A stretch of DNA of 9,606 nt from a bacterium (GCA_030616165.1 JAUWXV010000142.1:1-9606); one strand, 5' to 3'; shown: positions 1 through 5,295, counted from the stretch's first letter. The notes: generated by a model from the sequence alone, not told the origin. Numbers and translations: made by a program.

Positions 1-45
1 AGCGGTTAATACTTCTCCTTTTAATTCTGCTAAATCTGATTTCAT
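1..45 (-). CDS. Start of an unidentified protein, cut by window edge
   Basis: Only the first 15 codons are present. They read MKSDLAELKGEVLTA on the minus strand, and the frame is still open at the window edge. The start is supported by a GGAG motif ten bases upstream of the ATG. The peptide is charged and looks like the beginning of a soluble, helical cytoplasmic protein with no signal peptide. It is too short to assign to a family and I do not recognise it. It lies about 220 bases downstream of the cation efflux gene on the same strand. A long AT-rich spacer with a perfect palindrome separates them, so it probably has its own promoter. Confidence 0.45.
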   Translation of the reverse strand, partial: MKSDLAELKGEVLTA

Positions 46-130
46 TTATTTTTGACTCCAATTTTAATACATTAAAAAAACTTTTTTAAAAAAACTGCAA
101 AGATAACTAAAAATTTGAATATTATTAAAA

Positions 131-150
131 TTCATATATTAATATATGAA
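131..150. repeat. Perfect 20-base palindrome, possible operator
   Basis: The sequence TTCATATATT followed by AATATATGAA is self-complementary over all 20 bases. It sits about 86 to 105 bases upstream of the gene that starts at 45 (minus strand), where a dimeric regulator could bind. The flanks are very AT-rich, so chance origin or simple cruciform potential cannot be excluded. A second, weaker palindrome lies at 72-89 (TTAAAAAA, two bases, TTTTTTAA) in an A/T-tract region just upstream of the same gene. The motif CAATTAA occurs at 151 and again at 191. Confidence 0.35.
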
Positions 151-240
151 CAATTAATCATAAAAGCAATAATATTTTGATTATAATTCACAATTAACAT
201 ATATAACTGTATATTGATTTATTTTAATTTCCACAACTAT

Positions 241-268
241 GTATGGATAACCCTGGGGTTGTCCATAC
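241..268. other. Strong hairpin touching the stop codon of the CDF gene
   Basis: Two 13-base arms (GTATGGATAACCC and GGGTTGTCCATAC) flank two bases. They are complementary except at one position. That position is a U-G wobble in plus-strand RNA and a C-A mismatch in minus-strand RNA. The arm starts in the last base of the CDF stop codon, where a transcript-end structure is expected. However, no U-tract follows on either strand, so it is not a canonical intrinsic terminator. It may protect the 3' end of the transcript, act in factor-dependent termination, or be a dispersed palindromic element. Confidence 0.45.
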
Positions 269-1173
269 TAAATTATTCCATTTTCACCCTGTTCACATTC
301 TTTCGTTTCAACTTGTAATGTAGAATGAGTAATCCGAAAATCTTTCTCTAAAATCTGTTCTGCTTTTTTTAAAGTAGAATTAATATGTTCTTCAGTATAT
401 TCACAGTTTAAAATTAAGTGTCCAGTGAGTATATATTTACCGCTTGCGATAGTCCATATATGAAGGTCGTGAATTGATTCAACCACTGGAATTGATAATA
501 AGGCTTTTTCAACATCCTTAAAATTTATCCCTGCTGGCGTACCTTCCATCAGAATATTAATAGTTTCTTTTAAAAGTCTTATTGAACTATAAGCAATCAG
601 ACAACAAATTAATAAACTTACAATAATGTCAGCATAAAACCATCTCGTAAAATACATTATCAATCCTGCGCTTATAGCTCCAATAGACCCTAATATATCA
701 CCAAGAACATGCAGATATGCACCTTTTACGTTTAAACTATCTTCTTTAGAACGAGATAATATAAATCCAGAAAAACCATTAGCTGTTAAACCAGCAATGG
801 CAATAAAAAGCATTTCAATGCTTTTTATTTCAGGTAAATTTCCAAGTCTCTCATAGGCTTCATAAACAATAAAAATAGCAATCAAAACAAGAGTTGCACC
901 ATTAATGAAAGCAGCCAATATTTCTGCTCTGTAGAAGCCGTATGTTTTTTCAGGAGTTCTGGGCTTCTCACTCAGCCGCATTGAAAATAGACTTAATCCT
1001 ATGGCTAACACATCCGTAAGCATATGCCCGGCATCACTGAGCAGTGCTAAACTATTAGTGAATATACCACCTAAAACCTCTACTATTAAGAAGATAAAAG
1101 TAATAATAAATGCAATCCTCAGACGGCTTTTACTTTCAGTTCTGCTGTAATTATATTTAAGATTATTTGACAT
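268..1173 (-). CDS. CDF-family cation (zinc) efflux protein, CzcD/ZitB type
   Basis: This is an inner-membrane antiporter that exports divalent metal, most likely Zn2+, in exchange for protons. The 301 residues are a normal length for the cation diffusion facilitator family. Six membrane segments are visible at about 18-38, 44-64, 82-102, 118-138, 150-174 and 180-200. The metal site is seen as H50-x3-D54 in segment 2 (SDAGHMLTD) and H155-x3-D159 in segment 5 (YLHVLGD). The H/D pairing is the one usual for zinc-selective members. The C-terminal cytoplasmic domain (about 210-301) carries HDLHIWTI (H236, H239), H252 and HSTLQVE (H283), typical metal-binding positions of the dimerising domain. 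The His-rich N-terminus or loop found in many relatives is absent. The Shine-Dalgarno site is weak (an A-rich AAAAAGA). It lies 76 bases downstream of the DUF302 gene and is probably co-transcribed with it. Substrate metal is inferred from motifs only. Confidence 0.93.
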   Translation of the reverse strand: MSNNLKYNYSRTESKSRLRIAFIITFIFLIVEVLGGIFTNSLALLSDAGHMLTDVLAIGLSLFSMRLSEKPRTPEKTYGFYRAEILAAFINGATLVLIAIFIVYEAYERLGNLPEIKSIEMLFIAIAGLTANGFSGFILSRSKEDSLNVKGAYLHVLGDILGSIGAISAGLIMYFTRWFYADIIVSLLICCLIAYSSIRLLKETINILMEGTPAGINFKDVEKALLSIPVVESIHDLHIWTIASGKYILTGHLILNCEYTEEHINSTLKKAEQILEKDFRITHSTLQVETKECEQGENGII

Positions 1174-1187
1174 TCTTTTTACTGCTT

Positions 1188-1215
1188 ATTTTGATATTAC
1201 ACCCTTTATCAAAAT
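1188..1215. promoter_or_regulatory. Inverted repeat upstream of the CDF gene, possible operator
   Basis: ATTTTGAT and ATCAAAAT are perfect 8-base inverted half-sites separated by 12 bases. They lie 15 to 42 bases upstream of the CDF start codon, within the gap after DUF302. The spacing suits a dimeric repressor or activator. In RNA it would form a stem with a 12-base loop close to the start codon. A -10-like TAATAT lies between the half-sites, but I found no good -35. A role in metal-dependent control is inference from position. Confidence 0.3.
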
Positions 1216-1249
1216 TAATGCTTTCTCTAACTGTAAGAAATATGTTTAT

Positions 1250-1636
1250 TTAAACGTTATCTACAACTCTACTTAACTTTTCTGCGACCTGCTTTGATAT
1301 TTCATCTAATTCTGTATTAGGAATAACCGAAAGCATATCTTTCGGATTGATTGCAGAAACTATAGTTTTACCCTCTTTGTTTTCATATATTATTACATTA
1401 CACGGCAACAAAAGACCAATATCTTCCTGCGCCTGTAATGACTTATATGCAAAAGAAGGATTGCAAGCTCCAAGTATAATATATTTATTAAAATCTACAT
1501 CCAGTTTCTTTTTCAACGTTGCTTTTACATCAATTTCTGTCAAAACACCAAATCCCTCTTTCTTCAATTCTTCAGTTACTTTTACAATGGCTTCCTCATA
1601 GGTTAGATGAACTTCTTTTGTAAATGCGTAATTCAT
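1250..1636 (-). CDS. DUF302 domain protein
   Basis: A 128-residue soluble protein that is one complete DUF302 domain. The family signature is clear: ILGACNPSFAYKSL (about 54-67) followed by EDIGLLLPCNVIIYE (about 71-85), with conserved cysteines C58 and C79. There is no signal peptide or membrane segment. The start is well supported, with GAGAGGA six bases upstream of the ATG. The molecular function of DUF302 is not settled. Members often lie near redox or metal-handling genes, and the two conserved cysteines would suit metal, heme or thiol chemistry. Here it is followed on the same strand by a CDF metal exporter, which favours a metal-stress role, but that is inference from context. Confidence 0.9.
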   Translation of the reverse strand: MNYAFTKEVHLTYEEAIVKVTEELKKEGFGVLTEIDVKATLKKKLDVDFNKYIILGACNPSFAYKSLQAQEDIGLLLPCNVIIYENKEGKTIVSAINPKDMLSVIPNTELDEISKQVAEKLSRVVDNV

Positions 1637-1690
1637 ATTTATTCCTCTCTATTTTATAATTATAGGTTGTTTTTCATTACCTTTTTTTAA

Positions 1691-1734
1691 TCAGGAAAAT
1701 CTTAAAAGTATAAAACTTAAGTTTTATTGCCTGA
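1691..1734. promoter_or_regulatory. Nested palindrome upstream of DUF302, possible operator
   Basis: TAAAACTTAAGTTTTA (1711-1726) is a perfect 16-base palindrome. It is enclosed by the inverted pair TCAGG (1691-1695) and CCTGA (1730-1734). It lies 55 to 98 bases upstream of the DUF302 start codon, just upstream of the TATAAT-like sequence at 1659-1664. Position and symmetry fit a binding site for a dimeric regulator of the DUF302/CDF unit. No regulator gene is present in the window, and AT-rich sequence produces such palindromes by chance fairly easily. Confidence 0.3.
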
Positions 1735-1953
1735 ATATCGCAATAGAATAAAAAAGCTATAAAAAATGCCTCCAATTTATTATATTATAAAAAGTTATCG
1801 TAAAAATTACAAATAAAAATAGAGCTCCCAAAAAAGTAAAATAAAAACTGAATTATCGAAATACAATTTAACAATTGGGGGTGGATATTTCAATATTTTT
1901 ATTGAAAAGTTAAAGTATGCTCTTTACCTTCAAATAAGAGAGTATAAAAATTT

Positions 1954-2067
1954 CTAAGGTAAAAACTTTAGGGCTTTCCGACTTTTTATGATGATTACCT
2001 GAAAATTGATAAGGAATAGAGAAAAAAATGCAAGGTATTTGACTTCGCCAAAAATCTTACCTACCAT
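1954..2067 (-). CDS. Possible 37-residue hydrophobic small protein (doubtful)
   Basis: An ATG-initiated frame of 37 codons begins MVGKIFGEVKYLAFF and ends at TAG. Residues from about 11 to 27 are hydrophobic and could form one membrane segment, followed by a basic tail (KSRKALKF). The purine-rich GGA upstream is only two bases from the ATG, too close for a normal Shine-Dalgarno site. I recognise no family. In sequence this AT-rich a frame of this length can arise by chance, so it is listed only as a candidate or as a remnant of a decayed gene. Confidence 0.15.
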   Translation of the reverse strand: MVGKIFGEVKYLAFFSLFLINFQVIIIKSRKALKFLP

Positions 2068-2178
2068 GTTCCATTTCTATATTAAATCCATTTAAATATG
2101 TAATTTAATTTATAACTGTTAATCACACTTTTTATTTTTAAAAATTTACATTATCACAAAATCCAATAAATATTCATT

Positions 2179-3018
2179 TTATTTATTGAAAGCAAGACAA
2201 AATATCGTATTCCATATATCCGCAAGGAGTTTTACTGCAGGTTCTGCAGAATTATTTCTTGCATTATCAGATTTATTAAAATCGTCTTCGTATGTTCCTA
2301 TGATAATAGGAACAGCCTGAGCACGGGAATTAAGCTGCATCTCATTAAGTCTGGGGATAATATTATTTACTGCTTCAAATGGAGTTTCGCCCAATTTCTT
2401 GACAGAATAATTTGAAATAATTAAATTTTCCATTCCCGGTCTTTCGACCCCGTGAACACTGAATCTTTTTAGTTTTAATGGTGGTGGAAGTAACTGTGCC
2501 AGTAGAGCATTATTCACAGCATGCACGGGACAAGCGTAATCCTCTATGTAGTGTGCAAGTGTACCCATATGTCGTGCCGCCTCTTGTATTTCGTTCACTT
2601 TAAGGAGTTCTATAGATTTTTCCATAAAATAAGTGAGTATGAAAAAATCTGGAACATTATCAAAGGTTAGTATGTTTCCCATTATATCACCTGATAATAC
2701 TTCATCTGCATGATGAAATGTTGCGTCAGTTTTAATATATGGTATTTCAATATATGGCTTAAGAGCCTCTCTGAATTCTTTTCTTCTATACATATCTGGA
2801 TAGAGACAATATGTATAAACAATGGAATCACCATATACCGATAGTAAGTCTGTTTCCCACCCGGGAAGGAGATTATAAGCCTGTCTGCTTATGATTCTGT
2901 GATTTTGTGAACCCCATCCAAACAGTTCTATTGGTGTAGTAAAGAAAAATAATAATAGGAAAAGGCAAAATAAGAAATAAATTTTTGATCCCATTTTTAA
3001 TGATATTGATAATTTCAT
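2179..3018 (-). CDS. Exported zinc-dependent phospholipase C / S1-P1 nuclease-like protein
   Basis: This is a secreted protein of the trinuclear-zinc superfamily that includes bacterial phospholipase C and S1/P1 nuclease. From an upstream ATG at 3033 the frame is 284 codons. The Shine-Dalgarno GGAGG (3027-3031) lies eight bases before the second ATG at 3018 and overlaps the first, so the start is set at 3018 (279 residues). The signal peptide is a very hydrophobic run (FLFCLFLLLFFFTT). Cleavage after ELFG would expose an N-terminal Trp, the metal-binding residue of this family. In 284-residue numbering, visible ligand candidates are W40, H45 (WGSQNH), D80 (YPD), H107/H108 (FHHAD), H155, H161-x3-D165 (AHYIED), H171 (CPVH), H194 and E197 or E202. 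The H-x3-D-x5-H core is characteristic. The last His/Glu pair does not show the exact spacing of Bacillus phospholipase C. Whether it cuts phospholipids or nucleic acid cannot be told. It follows the glutaminyl cyclase gene after 93 bases. Confidence 0.8.
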   Translation of the reverse strand: MKLSISLKMGSKIYFLFCLFLLLFFFTTPIELFGWGSQNHRIISRQAYNLLPGWETDLLSVYGDSIVYTYCLYPDMYRRKEFREALKPYIEIPYIKTDATFHHADEVLSGDIMGNILTFDNVPDFFILTYFMEKSIELLKVNEIQEAARHMGTLAHYIEDYACPVHAVNNALLAQLLPPPLKLKRFSVHGVERPGMENLIISNYSVKKLGETPFEAVNNIIPRLNEMQLNSRAQAVPIIIGTYEDDFNKSDNARNNSAEPAVKLLADIWNTIFCLAFNK

Positions 3019-3026
3019 GTTATTTT

Positions 3027-3031
3027 CCTCC
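3027..3031 (-). promoter_or_regulatory. Shine-Dalgarno site fixing the start of the phospholipase-like gene
   Basis: GGAGG on the minus strand, eight bases before the ATG at 3018. The alternative upstream ATG (3033-3031) overlaps this motif and has no ribosome binding site of its own, so the longer reading MEENN-MKLS is unlikely to be the true start. Confidence 0.75.
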
Positions 3032-3111
3032 ATTTGTAATTATTCCGGTTATAAAAGTTTGGTGAACTTTGAATTTGCTAATTTTTTGTAAAAAGAATTG
3101 AGTAAAAATTC

Positions 3112-4020
3112 TCAAAAATAGATATAATCAATAATAACATCTCCGACAGCTTTCAAGCTTTCAGAACTGCACTTATCAGGCGTGTCCTGAATTGTATGCC
3201 AGTATTGATAATCAAAGTCAATTATATCTATAGATGGAATACCTGCTTCTTCTGCAAGGATGCGGTGGTCATCTAAAATATCGCCGTTAATCCCTGGAAC
3301 AAATTGTTTAATTCCTAATTTTCGGGCACGATTCCAGATGTCGTTTACAAGACCAGAAAAGTAATAATTTGAAAATACTTCTTTCTGGATTCTCAAATCT
3401 CTATCTCCAATCATGTCAAGTAAAATAGCACATTCATAACCTTTGTAAGGTAGGTTTTTAGAAAAGTATCTTGAACCTAAAAAATATTCATCATAATTGC
3501 CCTCTTCTCCGTAATCCTCACCATCGAAGAATATAACGTCAATGGTAACTGGAGGAGGAAATTTACTCATAATTCTTGATAATTCAAGAAGAACCGCTAT
3601 CCCGGATGCACCATCGTTTGCTCCTAATATCGGCTTATCTCTGTTCTCTGGGTTTTTATCCCTGTCTGCTCTTGGTCGTGTATCCCAATGCGCACATAGA
3701 ATTCTTCTCGAAGTCTGACTTTGAGAAGAAACAAATGTTCCAATTATATTTGCAAGGTGAAGGGTTTTTTTATTTTTCAAATCATAATGGGTAAACTTTT
3801 GAACAGATGTATATTTAGTAAATTTTTTCATCTCTTCAATTAAGAAATTCATGCAAAGTTTATGTCCTTTTGAAGATGGGTTTCTGGGACCAAAATCGCA
3901 CTGCTTTTTAAGATATTCAAAAGCAGTTTTTTCATTGAAAGTTATTTTATCTTGCGATGAAGAACACAAGAAGAAAGTAAAATATATTAAAATGAAAAGG
4001 GAATATATATGTTTTCTCAT
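3112..4020 (-). CDS. Glutaminyl-peptide cyclotransferase (M28-fold, Bacteroidetes type)
   Basis: A 302-residue exported enzyme with the M28 zinc aminopeptidase fold that most resembles bacterial glutaminyl cyclases, which convert N-terminal Gln of exported proteins to pyroglutamate. Visible motifs in order are AHWDTRPRAD (H111, D113), ILGANDGASGIAVLLEL (D136), IFFDGEDYG (E168), ILLDMIGDRD (D202), DILDDHRILAEEAG (D251), PSIDIIDFD and QYWHTIQDTPDKC (W274, H275, D279). D136, E168 and H275 are the expected single-zinc ligands. The WHT and GANDGASG motifs and the LGSRYF stretch favour cyclase over plain aminopeptidase. The N-terminus is a hydrophobic signal sequence. C19 follows FFL, a non-standard lipobox, so a lipoprotein anchor is possible but uncertain. 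No Shine-Dalgarno site is seen before the ATG. It lies downstream of secF across a 293-base spacer with a REPIN-like element, and upstream of another secreted zinc enzyme. An M28 aminopeptidase is the alternative. Confidence 0.82.
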   Translation of the reverse strand: MRKHIYSLFILIYFTFFLCSSSQDKITFNEKTAFEYLKKQCDFGPRNPSSKGHKLCMNFLIEEMKKFTKYTSVQKFTHYDLKNKKTLHLANIIGTFVSSQSQTSRRILCAHWDTRPRADRDKNPENRDKPILGANDGASGIAVLLELSRIMSKFPPPVTIDVIFFDGEDYGEEGNYDEYFLGSRYFSKNLPYKGYECAILLDMIGDRDLRIQKEVFSNYYFSGLVNDIWNRARKLGIKQFVPGINGDILDDHRILAEEAGIPSIDIIDFDYQYWHTIQDTPDKCSSESLKAVGDVIIDYIYF

Positions 4021-4072
4021 TGTTAGATTAGAAGATAATGGTATGACAGTTTATAAGAATAGAAATATTTTA

Positions 4073-4163
4073 AAGCCCCGGTTCGATAAATCGAAATCCC
4101 TACATCTAATAATAATGTGTTATTATTATATTTGTAGGGGCTTGATTTATCAAGCCCTTTTTT
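4073..4163. repeat. REPIN-like pair of inverted 25-base hairpin units
   Basis: Two related 25-base units lie head to head around an AT-rich centre. The right unit (4133-4157, plus) starts TGTAGGGGCTTGAT and contains a 9-base stem GGGCTTGAT / ATCAAGCCC with a TT loop. The left unit (4104 to 4080, minus) starts TGTAGGGATTTCGAT and contains a 6-base stem TTCGAT / ATCGAA. By eye they match at about four of five positions. The centre is a further hairpin, TAATAATAA (4107-4115), TGTG, TTATTATTA (4120-4128). The whole can also fold as one large stem through CCCTACA (4098-4104) with TGTAGGG (4133-4139), or alternatively AAGCCCC (4073-4079) with GGGGCTT (4137-4143). This is the layout of REP doublets moved by RAYT transposases. 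No such transposase is in the window, and copy number in the genome is unknown. Confidence 0.6.
4138..4163 (+). terminator. Intrinsic-terminator-shaped hairpin, plus-strand orientation
   Basis: The stem GGGCTTGAT (4138-4146) pairs with ATCAAGCCC (4149-4157) and is followed directly by six T residues. This has the form of a rho-independent terminator for plus-strand transcription, but no plus-strand gene precedes it. It is the right unit of the REPIN-like element. It would block antisense transcripts entering secF. For minus-strand secF transcripts the U-tract precedes the hairpin, so termination in that direction is not expected. Confidence 0.5.
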
Positions 4164-4212
4164 ATAATTTTTAAAAATAAATTTTGAAATTAAAATATTT
4201 ATAAATCATTAA

Positions 4213-4284
4213 GAACGAATTACCCTTAACGGTGTATTTGCTGTGACAGATGAGTACCCTTTTTCAAAAAGAGAGCAAGTTTAA
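4213..4284. other. Short patch of different composition between secF and QC
   Basis: The core at 4213-4260 is clearly richer in G+C (21 of 48 bases) than its flanks. On the plus strand it reads as an open stretch (ERITLNGVFAVTDEY and on to KREQV, stop at 4282-4284) directly after an in-frame stop and without a start codon. On the minus strand it also reads as a stretch ending SSVTANTPLRVIRS then stop. Neither looks like a complete gene. It may be a gene remnant, part of a dispersed repeat or a small RNA. I cannot decide between these. Confidence 0.3.
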
Positions 4285-4313
4285 AATTTACCAAAGTTTT
4301 TTAATAGTAATTA

Positions 4314-5222
4314 TCATTTTCTTCTTTTCATGAGTTCTGCTTTTTCTTTCCATGCTGCCACAATCGGACTTGCAACGTAAATTGAAGAATATGTTCCTGT
4401 AATAATACCAATAAGGAGTGCAAATGCAAAGTTGTGGATAACCGGCCCACCAAATATAAAGATTATAACTATGACAAAAAGGGTGGTTAAACTTGTGATA
4501 ATAGTCCTGCTTAAAACTTCATTGATACTTTTATTAATAATAACCTCATTCTTTTCTCTGCGGAGGAGTTTCAAACTTTCCCTGATTCTGTCAAAAACAA
4601 CGATGGTATCATTAAGTGAATATCCAACAAGTGTCAGGATTGCGGCTACTACTGGCAGAGAAAACTCTACGTTCAAGATCGAAAATATTCCCACAGTAAC
4701 TAATACGTCATGTATTAATGCGGCTACTGCACCAATAGCAAACTTAAACTCAAACCTCCAACTGATATAAATACCCATTAGCAGAAACGCAAATATTACA
4801 GACAAGATCGCTCCCTTGACAAGTTCTCTCCCTATTTTGGGACCGACTTCTTCTACTCTTCTAATTTCATAAGGATTATCAGGAAAATCTCTGGATAAAA
4901 CATCCTGAATTAACACAGCAGTGTTTTCACCGCCTCTTTGGATTTCTGCCTTTATCAAGACCTCACGAGTATTTCCAAACATTTTTATTTCGCTGTTTCC
5001 AAGATTTACAGAAGATAATGAATTTCTTATTGTTCCTACATCAATATCTTTCTGAAATTGTAATTGTATTATTGTTCCTCCTACGAAATCTATTCCAAAA
5101 TTTGGTCCCTTATTTATTATCAGTGAGATGAGCCCGATTAATATTACAAAACCGGAAATGAAAGATGCTATTTTTCTCATTTTCAGGAAGTTGAAGTTTG
5201 TATTTTTTAAAATCTCTATCAA
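4314..5222 (-). CDS. secF: Protein translocase subunit SecF
   Basis: An inner-membrane protein that pairs with SecD and SecYEG and uses the proton-motive force to complete export of preproteins. The 302 residues are complete and of normal length. Visible are TM1 at about 18-36, the NFGIDFVGGTIIQLQF motif (41-56), a short periplasmic P1-like region to about 128, GPKIGREL (127-134), then five membrane segments. The conserved TM4 motif GYSLNDTIVVFDRIRE (200-215) contains D205 and D211. The start codon is TTG. It is preferred because GGGAG (5228-5232) lies five bases upstream and because the N-terminal ILKNTNFNF-x-K-x-RKIA pattern is usual in relatives. The next ATG (codon 15) would delete this and has no ribosome binding site. 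It follows secD after 145 bases containing a GC-rich palindrome. The two are almost certainly one transcription unit. Confidence 0.97.
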   Translation of the reverse strand: MIEILKNTNFNFLKMRKIASFISGFVILIGLISLIINKGPNFGIDFVGGTIIQLQFQKDIDVGTIRNSLSSVNLGNSEIKMFGNTREVLIKAEIQRGGENTAVLIQDVLSRDFPDNPYEIRRVEEVGPKIGRELVKGAILSVIFAFLLMGIYISWRFEFKFAIGAVAALIHDVLVTVGIFSILNVEFSLPVVAAILTLVGYSLNDTIVVFDRIRESLKLLRREKNEVIINKSINEVLSRTIITSLTTLFVIVIIFIFGGPVIHNFAFALLIGIITGTYSSIYVASPIVAAWKEKAELMKRRK

Positions 5223-5272
5223 TTTTTCTCCCTATCTTTTGTATTTATTATTAATTGAATATAGGAACTTTA

Positions 5273-5295
5273 GGGTGGGCAGGCAGTCTGCCCCC
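5273..5295. repeat. GC-rich palindrome between secD and secF
   Basis: GGGCAG (5277-5282) and CTGCCC (5288-5293) flank five bases. An alternative register pairs GGCAG (5282-5286) with CTGCC (5288-5292). The patch is almost pure G+C-rich sequence in an otherwise very AT-rich gap, which suggests a dispersed palindromic element rather than drifted spacer. No T-run follows on either strand, so it is not an intrinsic terminator. It may stabilise or partly attenuate the secD-secF message. Confidence 0.5.

Larger units (their letters stand above)
1637..2178. other. 540-base spacer without a secure gene
   Basis: This AT-rich stretch separates the DUF302 gene from the phospholipase-like gene. It holds a 16-base perfect palindrome (1711-1726), an AT-only hairpin at 1888-1907 (TTTCAATA, TTTT, TATTGAAA), a weak 37-codon minus-strand frame (1954-2067) and a plus-strand open stretch without a start codon (1823 to about 1952). 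A TATAAT sequence reads on the minus strand at 1664-1659, 22 bases upstream of the DUF302 start. No convincing -35 lies 17 bases further up, so it is only a weak promoter candidate. No hairpin with a U-tract was found for the gene ending at 2179. Confidence 0.5.

Noticed and set aside
205-345. Acidic stretch in SecD (residue numbers) as a novel inserted domain
   Set aside because: The total length (643) is close to ordinary SecD proteins and the variable periplasmic region normally differs in this place, so it does not count as an added domain.
1347-1601. Plus-strand open frame of 84 codons
   Set aside because: It is antisense to the DUF302 gene, which has a clear family signature and ribosome binding site. 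The plus-strand product shows no recognisable motif.
1741-1780. GGAGG followed by a short minus-strand frame upstream of the DUF302 palindrome
   Set aside because: No ATG, GTG or TTG start lies at a usable distance, and the frame closes after about 16 codons.
3851-4174. Plus-strand open frame of 107 codons across the QC start and the REPIN-like element
   Set aside because: Half of it mirrors the QC coding strand and the rest runs through the palindromic element, with no Shine-Dalgarno site. It is a shadow frame.
4432-4770. Plus-strand open frame opposite secF
   Set aside because: secF on the other strand is unambiguous over this stretch. The plus frame is low in complexity and hydrophobic only because it mirrors membrane segments.
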